This document shows positions 17,546 through 24,861 of a DNA stretch of 64,000 bases, one piece after another (the first letter of the stretch is position 1; each line of letters opens with the position of its first letter). Source of the DNA: an uncultured Pseudomonadales bacterium (lineage in GTDB: Bacteria; Pseudomonadota; Gammaproteobacteria; Pseudomonadales; Azotimanducaceae); the NCBI GenBank assembly GCA_958296165.1, contig OY282447.1, forward strand, positions 4,067,154 through 4,131,153, read 5' to 3'. The notes under the pieces were generated by a model. That model searched no databases and was not told where the DNA came from. It saw nothing but the letters and a program-made list of their open reading frames with translations. The position numbers and the translations under genes were made by a program.

Positions 17546-17627
17546 CTCGACCGTCCGACCGGCACCGGGATGAAAGGGGTAGTGAATCCTCGCCGGGCCG
17601 ACCTGGTATCGGGCAGTGTGTGGCTGT

Positions 17628-18099
17628 TCTCCCCGGCGTCGGCAAGACGCACTTGGCCATCAGTCTGGCGATCGCCGCCGCCGAGAGCGGACGCCGCGTC
17701 TGCTACGGCACCCTGGCCGGGCTGATCGAATCGCTCGAGCACGCGAAGGCGGCGGGACAGCTGTCCCGCCGCCTTCGCGTGCTCACCCATCCGGCGCTGC
17801 TGGTGGTCGACGAGATCGGCTATCTGCCGGTCAGCCGGGACGGCGCCGTGCTCTTCTTCCAGCTGATCAACGCCCGCCACGAACGGGCCTCCACGGTGCT
17901 CGCCTCGAACAAGGGGTTCGAGGAGTGGGGGGCCGTGCTCGGCGACGAGGTGATGGCCGCCGCGCTCATCGACCGCCTTCCGCACCACTGCCACATCGTC
18001 AACATCCGCGGCAACAGCTGCCGCATGAAGCACCACCAGGAACTGCGGCGGTCCATGCGGCGATCCGAGGCCGGCGACGGCCCGGCAACCGAGTCTTGA
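17628..18099 (+). pseudogene. istB: IstB helper ATPase, 3' part
   Basis: The downstream portion of istB, resuming at PGVGKTHLAISLAIAAAE in Walker A. Walker B is LLVVDEIGYLPVS and sensor-like LASNKGFEEWG follows. The C-terminus LPHHCHIVNIRGNSCRMKHH is typical of IstB. It ends at 18099, about 125 bases before the right inverted repeat of the IS21 element. With the first part at 14732-15079 it would make a normal IstB of about 270 residues. Confidence 0.85.
17737..17784. repeat. 48-bp perfect palindrome inside istB
   Basis: Two 24-base arms meet with no spacer: 17737-17760 and 17761-17784 are exact reverse complements. The centre is GACAG/CTGTC. It lies in the coding sequence for the conserved IstB stretch EHAKAAGQLSRRLRVL, so the protein reads normally across it. 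Such a long perfect palindrome could extrude as a cruciform or stall replication. Confidence 0.9.
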
Positions 18100-18226
18100 C
18101 CGTGCCGACGACGGCCAGCGATCCAGCGTGGACAAACAGAACCGGCGAGCCTGCGCTTACGCGACCTCGCCCAAAGTGTGCAATTTTCAGTTGTCGAAAG
18201 TGTGCAATTTTCGATTGCCATTGACA

Positions 18227-18520
18227 CACCTCGAAGCGCAGCGTTGCCGAGAAGCAGGCCTCATCGGTGGCCTGCAGCACGATCTCCACCGCGCCCTCTC
18301 CGCTCAGCTCCAGCGCCACCGCCACCGCCAGATGGGCCGCCGTCCACCCGCGCGCGGTCACCACAGATTCGTCCGACGACGACGCCGGCCAGCGCAGGTC
18401 TTCGAGGTCGCTCTCGCTTGGACGGATCAGCGACGTAAGCGCCAGGCGCAGGTCGTCGCCATCTTCCAGCGGCTCCGCGCCGGCTGCGCCGGCGGTACAG
18501 CACCAGCGGCTCGCCCGGCA
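18227..18520 (-). pseudogene. 5' part of the gene split by the IS21 element
   Basis: On the minus strand an open frame reads GAEPLEDGDDLRLALTSLIR, then WTAAHLAVAVALELSG and DEACFSATLRFEV, ending exactly at the IS21 boundary. The composition and lack of stops for about 290 bases indicate real coding sequence. Its continuation is at 13535-13591 on the other side of the element. The true start is not clear; the frame stays open to roughly 18540, next to an unrelated ATPase fragment. No family is recognised. Confidence 0.55.
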
Positions 18521-18528
18521 CGCTGCTT

Positions 18529-18760
18529 CGCAGGCGAGCAGCGTGGGCGACTGCGGCCCATCACTCTGCTGGTCGGCGAGAACAGCACCGGCAAGACCAC
18601 GTTCCTAGGCTGCTACGGTGCGCTGCTTCGGGTGATCCCCACATTCCGCATGTTGGACGAATTTGGATTTCAACCAAGAGCCCTTCGCCATGGGCTCTTT
18701 CCGCGACATCGTACGGTCACGGCGCGGACCAAGGCGCACGAACGCCTTTCGGACGGCGAC
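18529..18760 (+). pseudogene. AAA-type ATPase remnant
   Basis: A fragment of an ABC/OLD-like AAA ATPase. LRPITLLVGENSTGKTTFL contains a full Walker A, followed by RVIPTFRMLDE. The reading frame then changes near 18660 and continues as LDFNQEPFAMGSFRDIVRSR, a sequence expected next in such ATPases. Beyond about 18760 nothing more can be matched. It is an N-terminal scrap with at least one frameshift. Full-length relatives often belong to defence or DNA-repair loci, so a defence island may once have existed here. Confidence 0.6.
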
Positions 18761-18975
18761 ACCCTGTTCCTGCAGCTCGCACCGCCGGCGTGCGGTCGCA
18801 CACCCCTTCCAGCACCGCCACCCGCGCCCGCCGCCCGACGCCGCGTGCGACAGGGTCGCGCTCTCGTCCGTCGCGTTGTCGTCCTCAACCGCGCTCGCCG
18901 TCACCGTCTGGGCCGTCTCCTAGTTGGCCGACGTCAGCGTCCGCTCCTGCCGGATCGCGCCCGCCGTGGATCATG

Positions 18976-19122
18976 ATGAAGGCCAATCTTGAGCAGGTTG
19001 AATCGGATTGCGTGGACCTCCGCAAGATGCGGTATTCAGCTGTAATTGCCTGCCGCGCATTGGCGCGAGCCAAGGCGATCAAAGAGCGCATCGACGAAAT
19101 GGCTGCGCAAGGTCACGTGTGA
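18976..19122 (+). CDS. Small hypothetical protein
   Basis: A 48-residue frame, MKANLEQVESDCVDLRKMRY onward, ending EMAAQGHV. The sequence is charged and helical and looks more coding-like than the decayed DNA before it, but there is no strong ribosome site and no known family. It may be a genuine small gene or the tail of a lost larger one. The bases from 18760 to 18970 show no supportable gene on either strand. Confidence 0.35.
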   Translation: MKANLEQVESDCVDLRKMRYSAVIACRALARAKAIKERIDEMAAQGHV

Positions 19123-19280
19123 TCGCTTGAGCACACGCCGCACACTCCAAAAATCGCCTCATGCCACCGCCGTCACTGCTGGTCAGAGAAGCAGCGGCCG
19201 TGTCCGTATGGTAGATTGCGGCTTGAGAACAGACAGTGCCGCCAACAGCATCGACGCAACGTAGCCAGTAGGATACGAAC

Positions 19281-20438
19281 ATGCCAACGAAACGTACCGA
19301 ACGCGGTGCGCCGTACCACTTCGCAGGCCGCGTCAAAGAGCTAGCCACACTGCGCAATCGGCTCGACATGCTTGTGGAAACAGGGACTGCGCGGGACGGC
19401 ATCGCCCTAGTCACGGGAGTGCCAGGCGCAGGCAAAACCACGCTAGTTGAACGATTCGCGCAGTCCTGCGCGAAGGAATCCGGCGTGTCGATGATAGATG
19501 GCGGCGTGACGCAACTGGTCAACCCCACCCACCTGTTTCTCAGGATGGGCACGGCCATCGGAGCGAAGGAAGAGTTCCAGAAGATCGCCGATGTCCATAC
19601 GAGGAAGAAAGGCGGGCATTTGGGCTTTTTCAGGATGATAAGGGGTGGTTTGGAATACGACCATGTGCGCACGACGATTGAACTCGAAGGCTTGTTGCAG
19701 ATGTCGGCTGAAGCTGGTTTGTGGAAAGACAAGAAGTTGATCGTCTCCATCGACGAGTTGCAGACCTTGGAACCGCAGCAGGCACCGCAATTGAAAGTGC
19801 TGCACGAAGGCACTCACCACTGCCCGATATTGACTGTGGGTGCAGGCTTGCAGAACACGCCGGATGTATTGGCTGGCTACAGAATGTCGCGAACAGTCGA
19901 TGCCATTGTGCTCAACCCGTTGGAACGAGACGCCACATGCGAAGTGATCTCCAAATCATTAGCGGGTGAAGGCCGCGATGCACCGTCACATGTGGTCGAT
20001 GCTTTGGCCGTCGCGTCGCAAGACTTCCCGCAGCACATCCACTGCTACATCACAGCGGCGCTGGATGCGGTAAAGGAGAGCGTGGGTTGGTTTGACCCGC
20101 ACATGTTGGACAAGGTGAAGGCCGAAGGGGATGAGCGGCGCGCTCGGTATTACGAAGCGCGGCTAAGAGCCATGAACAGGGGTTACTCAAGAATGACGCC
20201 CGTGATCGGCCGCATGAAGCAGGGCGGCATCCGCTCGTTGACGATGCAGGACGCTATCGACGCCGTCGACGCAGCAGGGCTGGATGGCGGGAAAGCTGTC
20301 GACGACGCTGTTCAGCACGGTGTCCTGACGCCCGAACCGCAGGAGCGCGTGAGCTTCGGCATCCCGTCTTTCCACAGCTACATGGAGACTGCGCTCGACC
20401 GAACGAGCGCGGAGATGCTGCCGATTGTTGATCGGTAG
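19281..20438 (+). CDS. AAA/STAND-like P-loop ATPase, function unknown
   Basis: A 385-residue ATP-binding protein. The N-terminus YHFAGRVKELATLRNRLDML is typical of AAA ATPases that sit after a helix. Walker A is GVPGAGKTTLVER (near residue 50), Walker B-like is KLIVSIDELQTLE, and a sensor stretch PILTVGAGLQNTP follows. The C-terminal 120 residues are helical with no recognised domain. ATG 19281 has AGGA seven bases upstream. It resembles the ATPases found in mobile elements and defence loci that act with an effector; no partner gene is seen here, only decayed fragments upstream and tRNA-Ser downstream. The gene may belong to an island inserted next to the tRNA. Confidence 0.8.
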   Translation: MPTKRTERGAPYHFAGRVKELATLRNRLDMLVETGTARDGIALVTGVPGAGKTTLVERFAQSCAKESGVSMIDGGVTQLVNPTHLFLRMGTAIGAKEEFQKIADVHTRKKGGHLGFFRMIRGGLEYDHVRTTIELEGLLQMSAEAGLWKDKKLIVSIDELQTLEPQQAPQLKVLHEGTHHCPILTVGAGLQNTPDVLAGYRMSRTVDAIVLNPLERDATCEVISKSLAGEGRDAPSHVVDALAVASQDFPQHIHCYITAALDAVKESVGWFDPHMLDKVKAEGDERRARYYEARLRAMNRGYSRMTPVIGRMKQGGIRSLTMQDAIDAVDAAGLDGGKAVDDAVQHGVLTPEPQERVSFGIPSFHSYMETALDRTSAEMLPIVDR

Positions 20439-20631
20439 GCGCTTCTCCGTCAAAGCCGCGGTTCGAGCCCTGCGAGCAAACAGGGCGGCCGTGGCAAGCA
20501 GGTTGCCCAATGGGTTCGGACATTGCGCCGTTGATGCGCCCGCATCGTGGCCTAAAGGCACAAGAATTGGAACAGACAGCGCGGCCTGAACCAATAAACC
20601 TGAGCAAAATCAGCAACATACACTACGACAG

Positions 20632-20721
20632 TGGCGGAGAGGGAGGGATTCGAACCCTCGATGAACTTTCGCCCATACACACTTTCCAGGCGTGCTCCTT
20701 AAGCCGCTCGGACACCTCTCC
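20632..20721 (-). tRNA. tRNA-Ser(GGA)
   Basis: The minus strand folds as a class II tRNA: acceptor GGAGAGG pairs with CCTCTCC, the anticodon loop is CTGGAAA (anticodon GGA at 20685-20687), and there is a long variable arm (TATGGGCGAAAGTTCATC region). The T arm has GGTTCGAATCC, and the 3' CCA is encoded. It decodes UCC/UCU. It lies nine bases downstream of the SRP RNA gene on the same strand and may be cotranscribed with it. Confidence 0.95.
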
Positions 20722-20729
20722 GGTGGAGG

Positions 20730-20835
20730 CGACCATATCAGCCACACCCCGGCACCCGAATTCGCTGCGACCGTTGCTCCCTTCCGGGCCTGGCGGGGTT
20801 GACACCGGTTCGTCGCGGGGGGACCGATACGGTCG
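20730..20835 (-). ncRNA. ffs: Signal recognition particle RNA (4.5S type)
   Basis: The conserved SRP domain IV is unmistakable on the minus strand: CCAGGCCCGGAAGGGAGCAA (20772-20795 region) with its GGAA tetraloop and asymmetric loop. The ends pair as CGACCGTATC (5', at 20835) with GATATGGTCG (3', at 20730), which defines a hairpin of about 106 nt, the size of the small bacterial form. The RNA binds Ffh and directs ribosomes with membrane proteins to FtsY. The exact mature ends are inferred from pairing. Confidence 0.9.
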
Positions 20836-20857
20836 CCGTAGACTTGGCGTGAGGCGA

Positions 20858-20887
20858 ATACTAAACGCTTTGGCGATGAGCAAACAA
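20858..20887 (-). promoter_or_regulatory. Probable promoter of the SRP RNA / tRNA-Ser unit
   Basis: On the minus strand TTGTTT (20882-20887) and TAGTAT (20858-20863) are separated by 18 bases and lie just upstream of the SRP RNA 5' end. This is the expected sigma-70 arrangement. The distance to the paired 5' end would require some 5' processing. Assigned by eye only. Confidence 0.4.
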
Positions 20888-20985
20888 GCGTTGGCGTGCG
20901 TGCCGTAGTGCTCTATGCTTCGCTGCTTGCGGCGACGGCTGTAGGCGTCGTCGGCGAATCGTCTTGTTGCACCGAAGGAACCCCC

Positions 20986-21693
20986 ATGAAAAAACCCTCC
21001 ACGATTTGCTGTGCGCTCGCGCTGATCGGCATCTGCGGCGGCCAGTCGGCGGCTGCCGAGGGGCTTCGCTTAGGCGTGCTGGCTGGTGTCGAGCAGTGGG
21101 ACATGGACATCTCCGTGCCAATCCTCAACCGGTCGGATCGCCTAGAGCCTAGCGCAACGCCCGCGATCGGCGTGGTCGGGCAGTATCTCTTCACGGCCGA
21201 GTCGCCAACGGAACGCACGATGTTGGTGGGCTTCGAGGCTGGCTTCTCGGTGGAGAACGTCTCGCACACGCAAGGCTTCGACGTCGCGGACATCCCGGTC
21301 GATGTGGAGGCAGACATCCCGTGGAGCTTCGATGTCTTGTGGTTGCTTGGCTACGATTTCGGGCGGGTTTCGGCTGTTCTGGGCGGCGGTGGCAGCTACA
21401 TGGGCGGCGAGCTCACCGCTAGCGGCGCTGGTTTGTCCGCCACGGACGAAAACACGCATCTCGGCTGGAAGCTCACGCCCGGGGTTGAAATCGAACTCAG
21501 CGAGTCTTCGGCGCTGCTGGTGCGCGTCAACTACGCCATCTACCAGAGCAAGAAGTACACGGGCGCACTGAACACCGGAATATCGTCTACCAATGTGGAC
21601 ATCGAGATCGCACCGCGCGTGTTCGACGTCCGCGTCGGATGGATCTACAAGTTCGGCTCTGGAGGTCTAACGGGCTTGTTCGGGCGGCGGTAG
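20986..21693 (+). CDS. Outer-membrane beta-barrel protein, OmpW/Opa-like fold
   Basis: A 235-residue secreted protein. The N-terminus MKKPSTICCALALIGICGG is a signal peptide with cleavage likely after SAAA. The mature part alternates polar and non-polar residues and Gly-rich turns in the manner of an 8-stranded barrel, for example LRLGVLAGVEQWDMDISV and FDVRVGWIYKFGSG near the end. It should insert in the outer membrane. ATG 20986 has AGGA six bases upstream; an upstream extension in the same frame has no ribosome site. No specific family or ligand is recognised. It stands alone between the SRP RNA and the convergent ABC ATPase. Confidence 0.8.
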   Translation: MKKPSTICCALALIGICGGQSAAAEGLRLGVLAGVEQWDMDISVPILNRSDRLEPSATPAIGVVGQYLFTAESPTERTMLVGFEAGFSVENVSHTQGFDVADIPVDVEADIPWSFDVLWLLGYDFGRVSAVLGGGGSYMGGELTASGAGLSATDENTHLGWKLTPGVEIELSESSALLVRVNYAIYQSKKYTGALNTGISSTNVDIEIAPRVFDVRVGWIYKFGSGGLTGLFGRR

Positions 21694-21725
21694 GCGATAG
21701 GCGCTCGCCGTTCTATGCCCATTGG

Positions 21726-22649
21726 CTACGACGGCGCGTCCTCTTCCTGCCGCGCTGCTTCGGAACGCCCGCGGCTGGCCATGAAGGCAAGGTAGGCTTC
21801 CTCTAACGTAGGAGACTCTACCGCCGCTGCGCCTTCGGGCAGACCGCTGGCGGTTACGCCGCGCATGGCGACCCCCTGCGGCGTGGCGTTGCGCGAGACG
21901 ACTTCATATTCCGCTTCTACGCGGTCTGCCGCTTCGGCGCTCACTTCGATCTCGAACACATGCCCCACGGCGCGCCGCAGCAAGTCGTCTGGCGGCCCTT
22001 CGAAGACCACCTCGCCGCGGTCCAAGAGCGCCATCGCTTGGCAGCCGCCGCCTAGGTTGGCGACGATGTGGGTGGAGAGCAGGATGGTGCGGTCGCGGCC
22101 CAAGCGCCCCATCATCTGCCGGAAGCGCATGCGCTCTTCTGGGTCGAGGCCCACCGTCGGCTCGTCCACTACTAACACCGGCGGCTCGTGCACCAACGCT
22201 TGTGCCACGCCCAAGCGCCGCACCATGCCGCCGGAGAGCTTCTTCACCTTGCGATCGGCAACCGAATCCAGCCCTACCAGCTCCAACGTCTCCGCCACTC
22301 GCTCATGACGGTGCTTCTTGTCCGAGAGGCCGGAAAGGCGCGCCAGCGTGTCGAGCACTTCCTCAACGCGATGCTGCCGCCAAGCGCCGAACTCTTGCGG
22401 CAGGTAGCCGAGCAGGGCGCGTACTTCGCGGCACTCGCTGGTCACGTCGTGGCCGAACACGGTAGCCGTGCCTCTGCTCGGCGGCAGCAGCGTGCAGATG
22501 ATGCGCATCAGCGTGCTCTTGCCGGCGCCGTTGGGCCCAAGCAGGCCGAACAAGCCCTTGCCCAGCGCCAGATCGACGCCGTCGAGGGCTGTGTGGCCAC
22601 CCTTGTAGGTATGCCCCAAACCTCTCGTTTCGATGACGGCTTCGCTCAC
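21726..22649 (-). CDS. ABC transporter ATP-binding protein
   Basis: A 307-residue cytoplasmic ATPase of the ABC-2 exporter type. Walker A is GPNGAGKST near residue 39, the signature is KLSGGMVRRLG, Walker B is VLVVDEPTVGLDP and the H-loop is LSTHIVANL. A 90-residue C-terminal extension follows, typical of drug or polysaccharide exporter ATPases. It is the last gene of the export locus, separated from queF by 94 bases. It could power the ABC-2 permease at 24862-25578, which lacks its own adjacent free ATPase, or belong to a different transporter. The RND-linked ATPase in the 25575-30362 gene is the competing partner for that permease. Confidence 0.92.
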   Translation of the reverse strand: MSEAVIETRGLGHTYKGGHTALDGVDLALGKGLFGLLGPNGAGKSTLMRIICTLLPPSRGTATVFGHDVTSECREVRALLGYLPQEFGAWRQHRVEEVLDTLARLSGLSDKKHRHERVAETLELVGLDSVADRKVKKLSGGMVRRLGVAQALVHEPPVLVVDEPTVGLDPEERMRFRQMMGRLGRDRTILLSTHIVANLGGGCQAMALLDRGEVVFEGPPDDLLRRAVGHVFEIEVSAEAADRVEAEYEVVSRNATPQGVAMRGVTASGLPEGAAAVESPTLEEAYLAFMASRGRSEAARQEEDAPS

Positions 22650-22743
22650 TGCGGTGGCCTCCTAGATTGATCTGGCTGAAAAGGCTAGCAGAATCAGCGC
22701 TGCGGTGCCTCTCGCTGCGTTGCAGCGCTTCGACGCTCGGCCG

Positions 22744-23526
22744 CTACTGCCGCGGTAAACGGATGAGCGGGGCCGGCCGATGCGAAGTGGAACGGTAGGG
22801 ATTGATGTCGATGCCGCCGCGGCGCAGGAAGCGCCCATGCACGGTCAGCTCGGTGGCTTGTGCAGCTTCCAGCACGTCGACGAATATCCGTTCCACGGCG
22901 TCCTCGTGGAACGATGCCTCGTTGCGATAGGAGAGCAGATAGGCGAGCAGTCGCGGTCGCTCGATGCCGCGCCCGTGCCATGCGATCTGTACGGAGCCCC
23001 AGTCCGGCTGCCCGGTGATCGGGCAGACGCTGCGGAACAAATGGGTGTGAACCGCGTCCGCGCCTGGGTCGTCCGTGGCCGTCAGCGTCGGCTCGGCAGG
23101 GCAGGGCTGCGTGTCGTCTAGGCAGAAGCTCTCGAAGTCCGTGCATGCAGTTGCCGTGGATGCGGCAATGCCTGCCGCGATGCGGCAGCGGACTATGCCG
23201 GCTAGGTCCGCAGCGATGGTGTCCGCAACGTCGTCGCGGCCGGCGAAGGCGGTCTGCGCGAACGAGTTCAGATAGAGCTTCAGCGACTTGCTCTCCACGG
23301 TCGCCGCCGAGCGGCAAGGCACGCGCAACGTCAACACGCCCACGCGAGGCAGGCCGCTCGGCGACAGCCACGAGAGCTCGTAGCCGTTCCAAACGTCTTC
23401 GCCGAAGAAAGGCAACGTGTCGATGCCGAGGCGTCGGCGCGCCGGCGCGCGATCGATCGGGCGCAGCACCGAGGGGTCATAGTGGGTCGGGTAGGCGACA
23501 TGCCGGCCGAGCGGGAGATCGCTCAT
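22744..23526 (-). CDS. queF: NADPH-dependent 7-cyano-7-deazaguanine (preQ0) reductase, long form
   Basis: QueF reduces preQ0 to preQ1, a step towards queuosine in tRNA. The 260-residue length is that of the two-domain (E. coli-type) form. The QueF motif ESKSLKLYLNSF lies in the N-terminal half. The catalytic Cys lies in the C-terminal half within RSVCPITGQPDWGSVQI, and the Glu of RNEASFHED is also present. The ATG overlaps the stop of the upstream MFS gene (ATGA). This coupling with an exporter is unusual, since queF normally sits alone or with other queuosine genes. No preQ1 riboswitch is seen upstream. Confidence 0.93.
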   Translation of the reverse strand: MSDLPLGRHVAYPTHYDPSVLRPIDRAPARRRLGIDTLPFFGEDVWNGYELSWLSPSGLPRVGVLTLRVPCRSAATVESKSLKLYLNSFAQTAFAGRDDVADTIAADLAGIVRCRIAAGIAASTATACTDFESFCLDDTQPCPAEPTLTATDDPGADAVHTHLFRSVCPITGQPDWGSVQIAWHGRGIERPRLLAYLLSYRNEASFHEDAVERIFVDVLEAAQATELTVHGRFLRRGGIDINPYRSTSHRPAPLIRLPRQ

Positions 23527-24791
23527 GCGCGTGCGGCGGCGTCTGCTGCTGGCGCCTGTTTGCTCGCCTCGCCATGTCGCGCCGTCGGCGCGTTGGTCAT
23601 GTTCCATAACGCAGAGGTCTTGGCCACCGCCACGATCACCACCATCAAGGCCGCCGATGCCACCAGCAGGGCCGTCGGCGCGCCTACCCAGCTCACCAGA
23701 TAGCCGCAGCCAACAGCCCCCACCGGCCCGGCGCCCATGAACGAGAACGAGAAGAACGCCATCACCCGGCTGCGTTGTCGCTCCGGCGCCGCTTCCTGCA
23801 TGATGGTGCGCGACATGCTCATGGCGATGCCGCCGCAAGCGCCCCAGAGGTAGATGCACGCCACCACCGCCCAAAACCCCAGCGCTAGGCCGCCCGCTAC
23901 CCAGCCGGCAGCGCCGAGGCAGATGCAGCCCAAGGCGTGCGCCGCCAGCAGCGCCCGGCCCGGTCGGCGCAAATCGCCAACCCACAGCAGCCAGACAATG
24001 GAGGTGACAAGGCCCAGCATGTTGGCCGCACTCATCAGCGCGATGTCCGCGGACGTGCCGGCGTATACCTCGCGGATCAGGAGCGGCATGGAGACCATGT
24101 ACGAACCCATGAAGCACACGCCCATGGCGAGGTTCTGCACCACCACCGGGCGCATGGCGCGGGAACGCAGCACTGTGCGACAGCCGGCCCGCACGGAACC
24201 TGCCAAGTCGCGCAGACTCGGCCCAACGGTGGGCAGCGGCTGCGGTGCAGGCACGCGGCGATAGGCGAATACGCCGACCGCCAGCACGATCAGCTGGAAC
24301 GCCATCACCGCCACCGCGCCGACCCGCTCTGCAGAACCGGCCACCGCGAAGCCGACCGTCTGGACGCTGAATTGCACCAGGCTGACGATCACGACCGTGC
24401 GCTGGATGCGCCCCTGCGCCACATGGTTCAGCAGCCCATCCCGCGCCGGCGTCACGAACGCGGTCGCGCATCCCATCGCCACTGCGTAGGCGAGCATCAC
24501 ATGCAGGCTGAGCGCATCGAACGCCAGCGCTGCCAAGAGGCCGACGCTCGGCAGCAAGGCGAAGGTCTGCGCCAGAATGGCAACGCGCCGTCCGCCGGCC
24601 GCATCCGCGACGGTGCCGCCCACCAACATCAGCAACATGGCGGGGATCAGCATCGCCATCTGCGCGATGCCCACCATTTGCGGCGTCTCGTGCAGCACCA
24701 TTGTCACCAGCCAGGCGAACAGAACGCTCTGCACGCCGTGCGCTGCGAACCATGTGCCGGTCGCCAGGCAATAGTGTTGAATCGGCTTCAA
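23523..24791 (-). CDS. MFS transporter (EntS/MFS_3-like exporter)
   Basis: About 422 residues with roughly twelve hydrophobic segments. The loop between TM2 and TM3 is GGTVADAAGGRRVAILAQ, the MFS signature region. The C-terminal half contains ERQRSRVMAFFSFSFMGAG, typical of the EntS / MFS_3 group that exports siderophores or drugs. The start is uncertain: TTG 24791 gives LKPIQHYCLATGTWFAAHG, and a longer reading would run through an intergenic palindrome. It lies inside the export locus, downstream of the ABC permease and overlapping queF. The substrate is unknown. Confidence 0.85.
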   Translation of the reverse strand: MKPIQHYCLATGTWFAAHGVQSVLFAWLVTMVLHETPQMVGIAQMAMLIPAMLLMLVGGTVADAAGGRRVAILAQTFALLPSVGLLAALAFDALSLHVMLAYAVAMGCATAFVTPARDGLLNHVAQGRIQRTVVIVSLVQFSVQTVGFAVAGSAERVGAVAVMAFQLIVLAVGVFAYRRVPAPQPLPTVGPSLRDLAGSVRAGCRTVLRSRAMRPVVVQNLAMGVCFMGSYMVSMPLLIREVYAGTSADIALMSAANMLGLVTSIVWLLWVGDLRRPGRALLAAHALGCICLGAAGWVAGGLALGFWAVVACIYLWGACGGIAMSMSRTIMQEAAPERQRSRVMAFFSFSFMGAGPVGAVGCGYLVSWVGAPTALLVASAALMVVIVAVAKTSALWNMTNAPTARHGEASKQAPAADAAARA

Positions 24792-24814
24792 CGAACTTGC
24801 GTACTCGGCGCGGC

Positions 24815-24855
24815 GAACCCCCCGAGCCCGCCGGCGGGCTGCGCCGAACCCCCCG
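24815..24855. repeat. Intergenic palindrome flanked by direct repeats, terminator-like
   Basis: A 16-bp perfect palindrome AGCCCGCCGGCGGGCT (24825-24840) lies between the ABC permease stop and the MFS start. It is flanked by two copies of GAACCCCCCG (24815-24824 and 24846-24855). In RNA it would form a very stable hairpin. There is no T-run, so it may attenuate or stabilise the transcript rather than terminate it. Confidence 0.5.
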
Positions 24856-24861
24856 GGTGCA

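Larger units (their letters stand above)
15080..17627 (-). mobile_element. Serine-recombinase element inserted in istB
   Basis: A segment of about 2.55 kb lies exactly within the Walker A codons of istB: left junction after CTCGGCCCGCC(C), right junction before (CC)CGGCGTCGGC. It holds a large serine recombinase and two small upstream genes on the minus strand. There are no obvious terminal inverted repeats, and joining the flanks restores GPPGVGKTH. This matches insertion by a serine recombinase at a short GC core. The exact crossover bases are uncertain by two or three positions because CCC is shared by both junctions. Confidence 0.8.
13597..18226 (+). mobile_element. IS21-family insertion sequence, internally disrupted
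   Basis: The left end at 13597 (TGTTACTGACAACCG) and the right end at 18226 form imperfect inverted repeats of about 50 bp. Each contains two copies of an internal repeat of the form CGACAAC-GAAAA-TGCACA, typical of IS21 multiple terminal repeats. Both ends are flanked by CACCT (13592-13596 and 18227-18231), a 5-bp target duplication within the IS21 range. It carries istA and an istB split by a second element of about 2.5 kb. The original element would be near 2.1 kb. Loss of istB should make it immobile by itself. Confidence 0.88.

Noticed and set aside
15807-17573. A plus-strand frame of 588 codons opposite the serine recombinase
   Set aside because: No conserved motifs; the opposite strand encodes a recombinase with all catalytic residues.
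18605-18904. A minus-strand frame with TASAVEDDNATDESATLS opposite the ATPase remnant
   Set aside because: The sequence turns into Gly/Arg-rich noise and has no start site; not enough to call a gene.
20455-20490. A GGTTCGAGCC-like T-arm sequence suggesting a second tRNA upstream of tRNA-Ser
   Set aside because: The flanking bases do not form a five-pair stem and no acceptor or anticodon arm can be drawn around it.
24815-24855. The palindrome and repeats taken as a CRISPR or origin repeat
   Set aside because: Only two copies of a 10-base repeat around one palindrome; neither spacers nor DnaA boxes are present.
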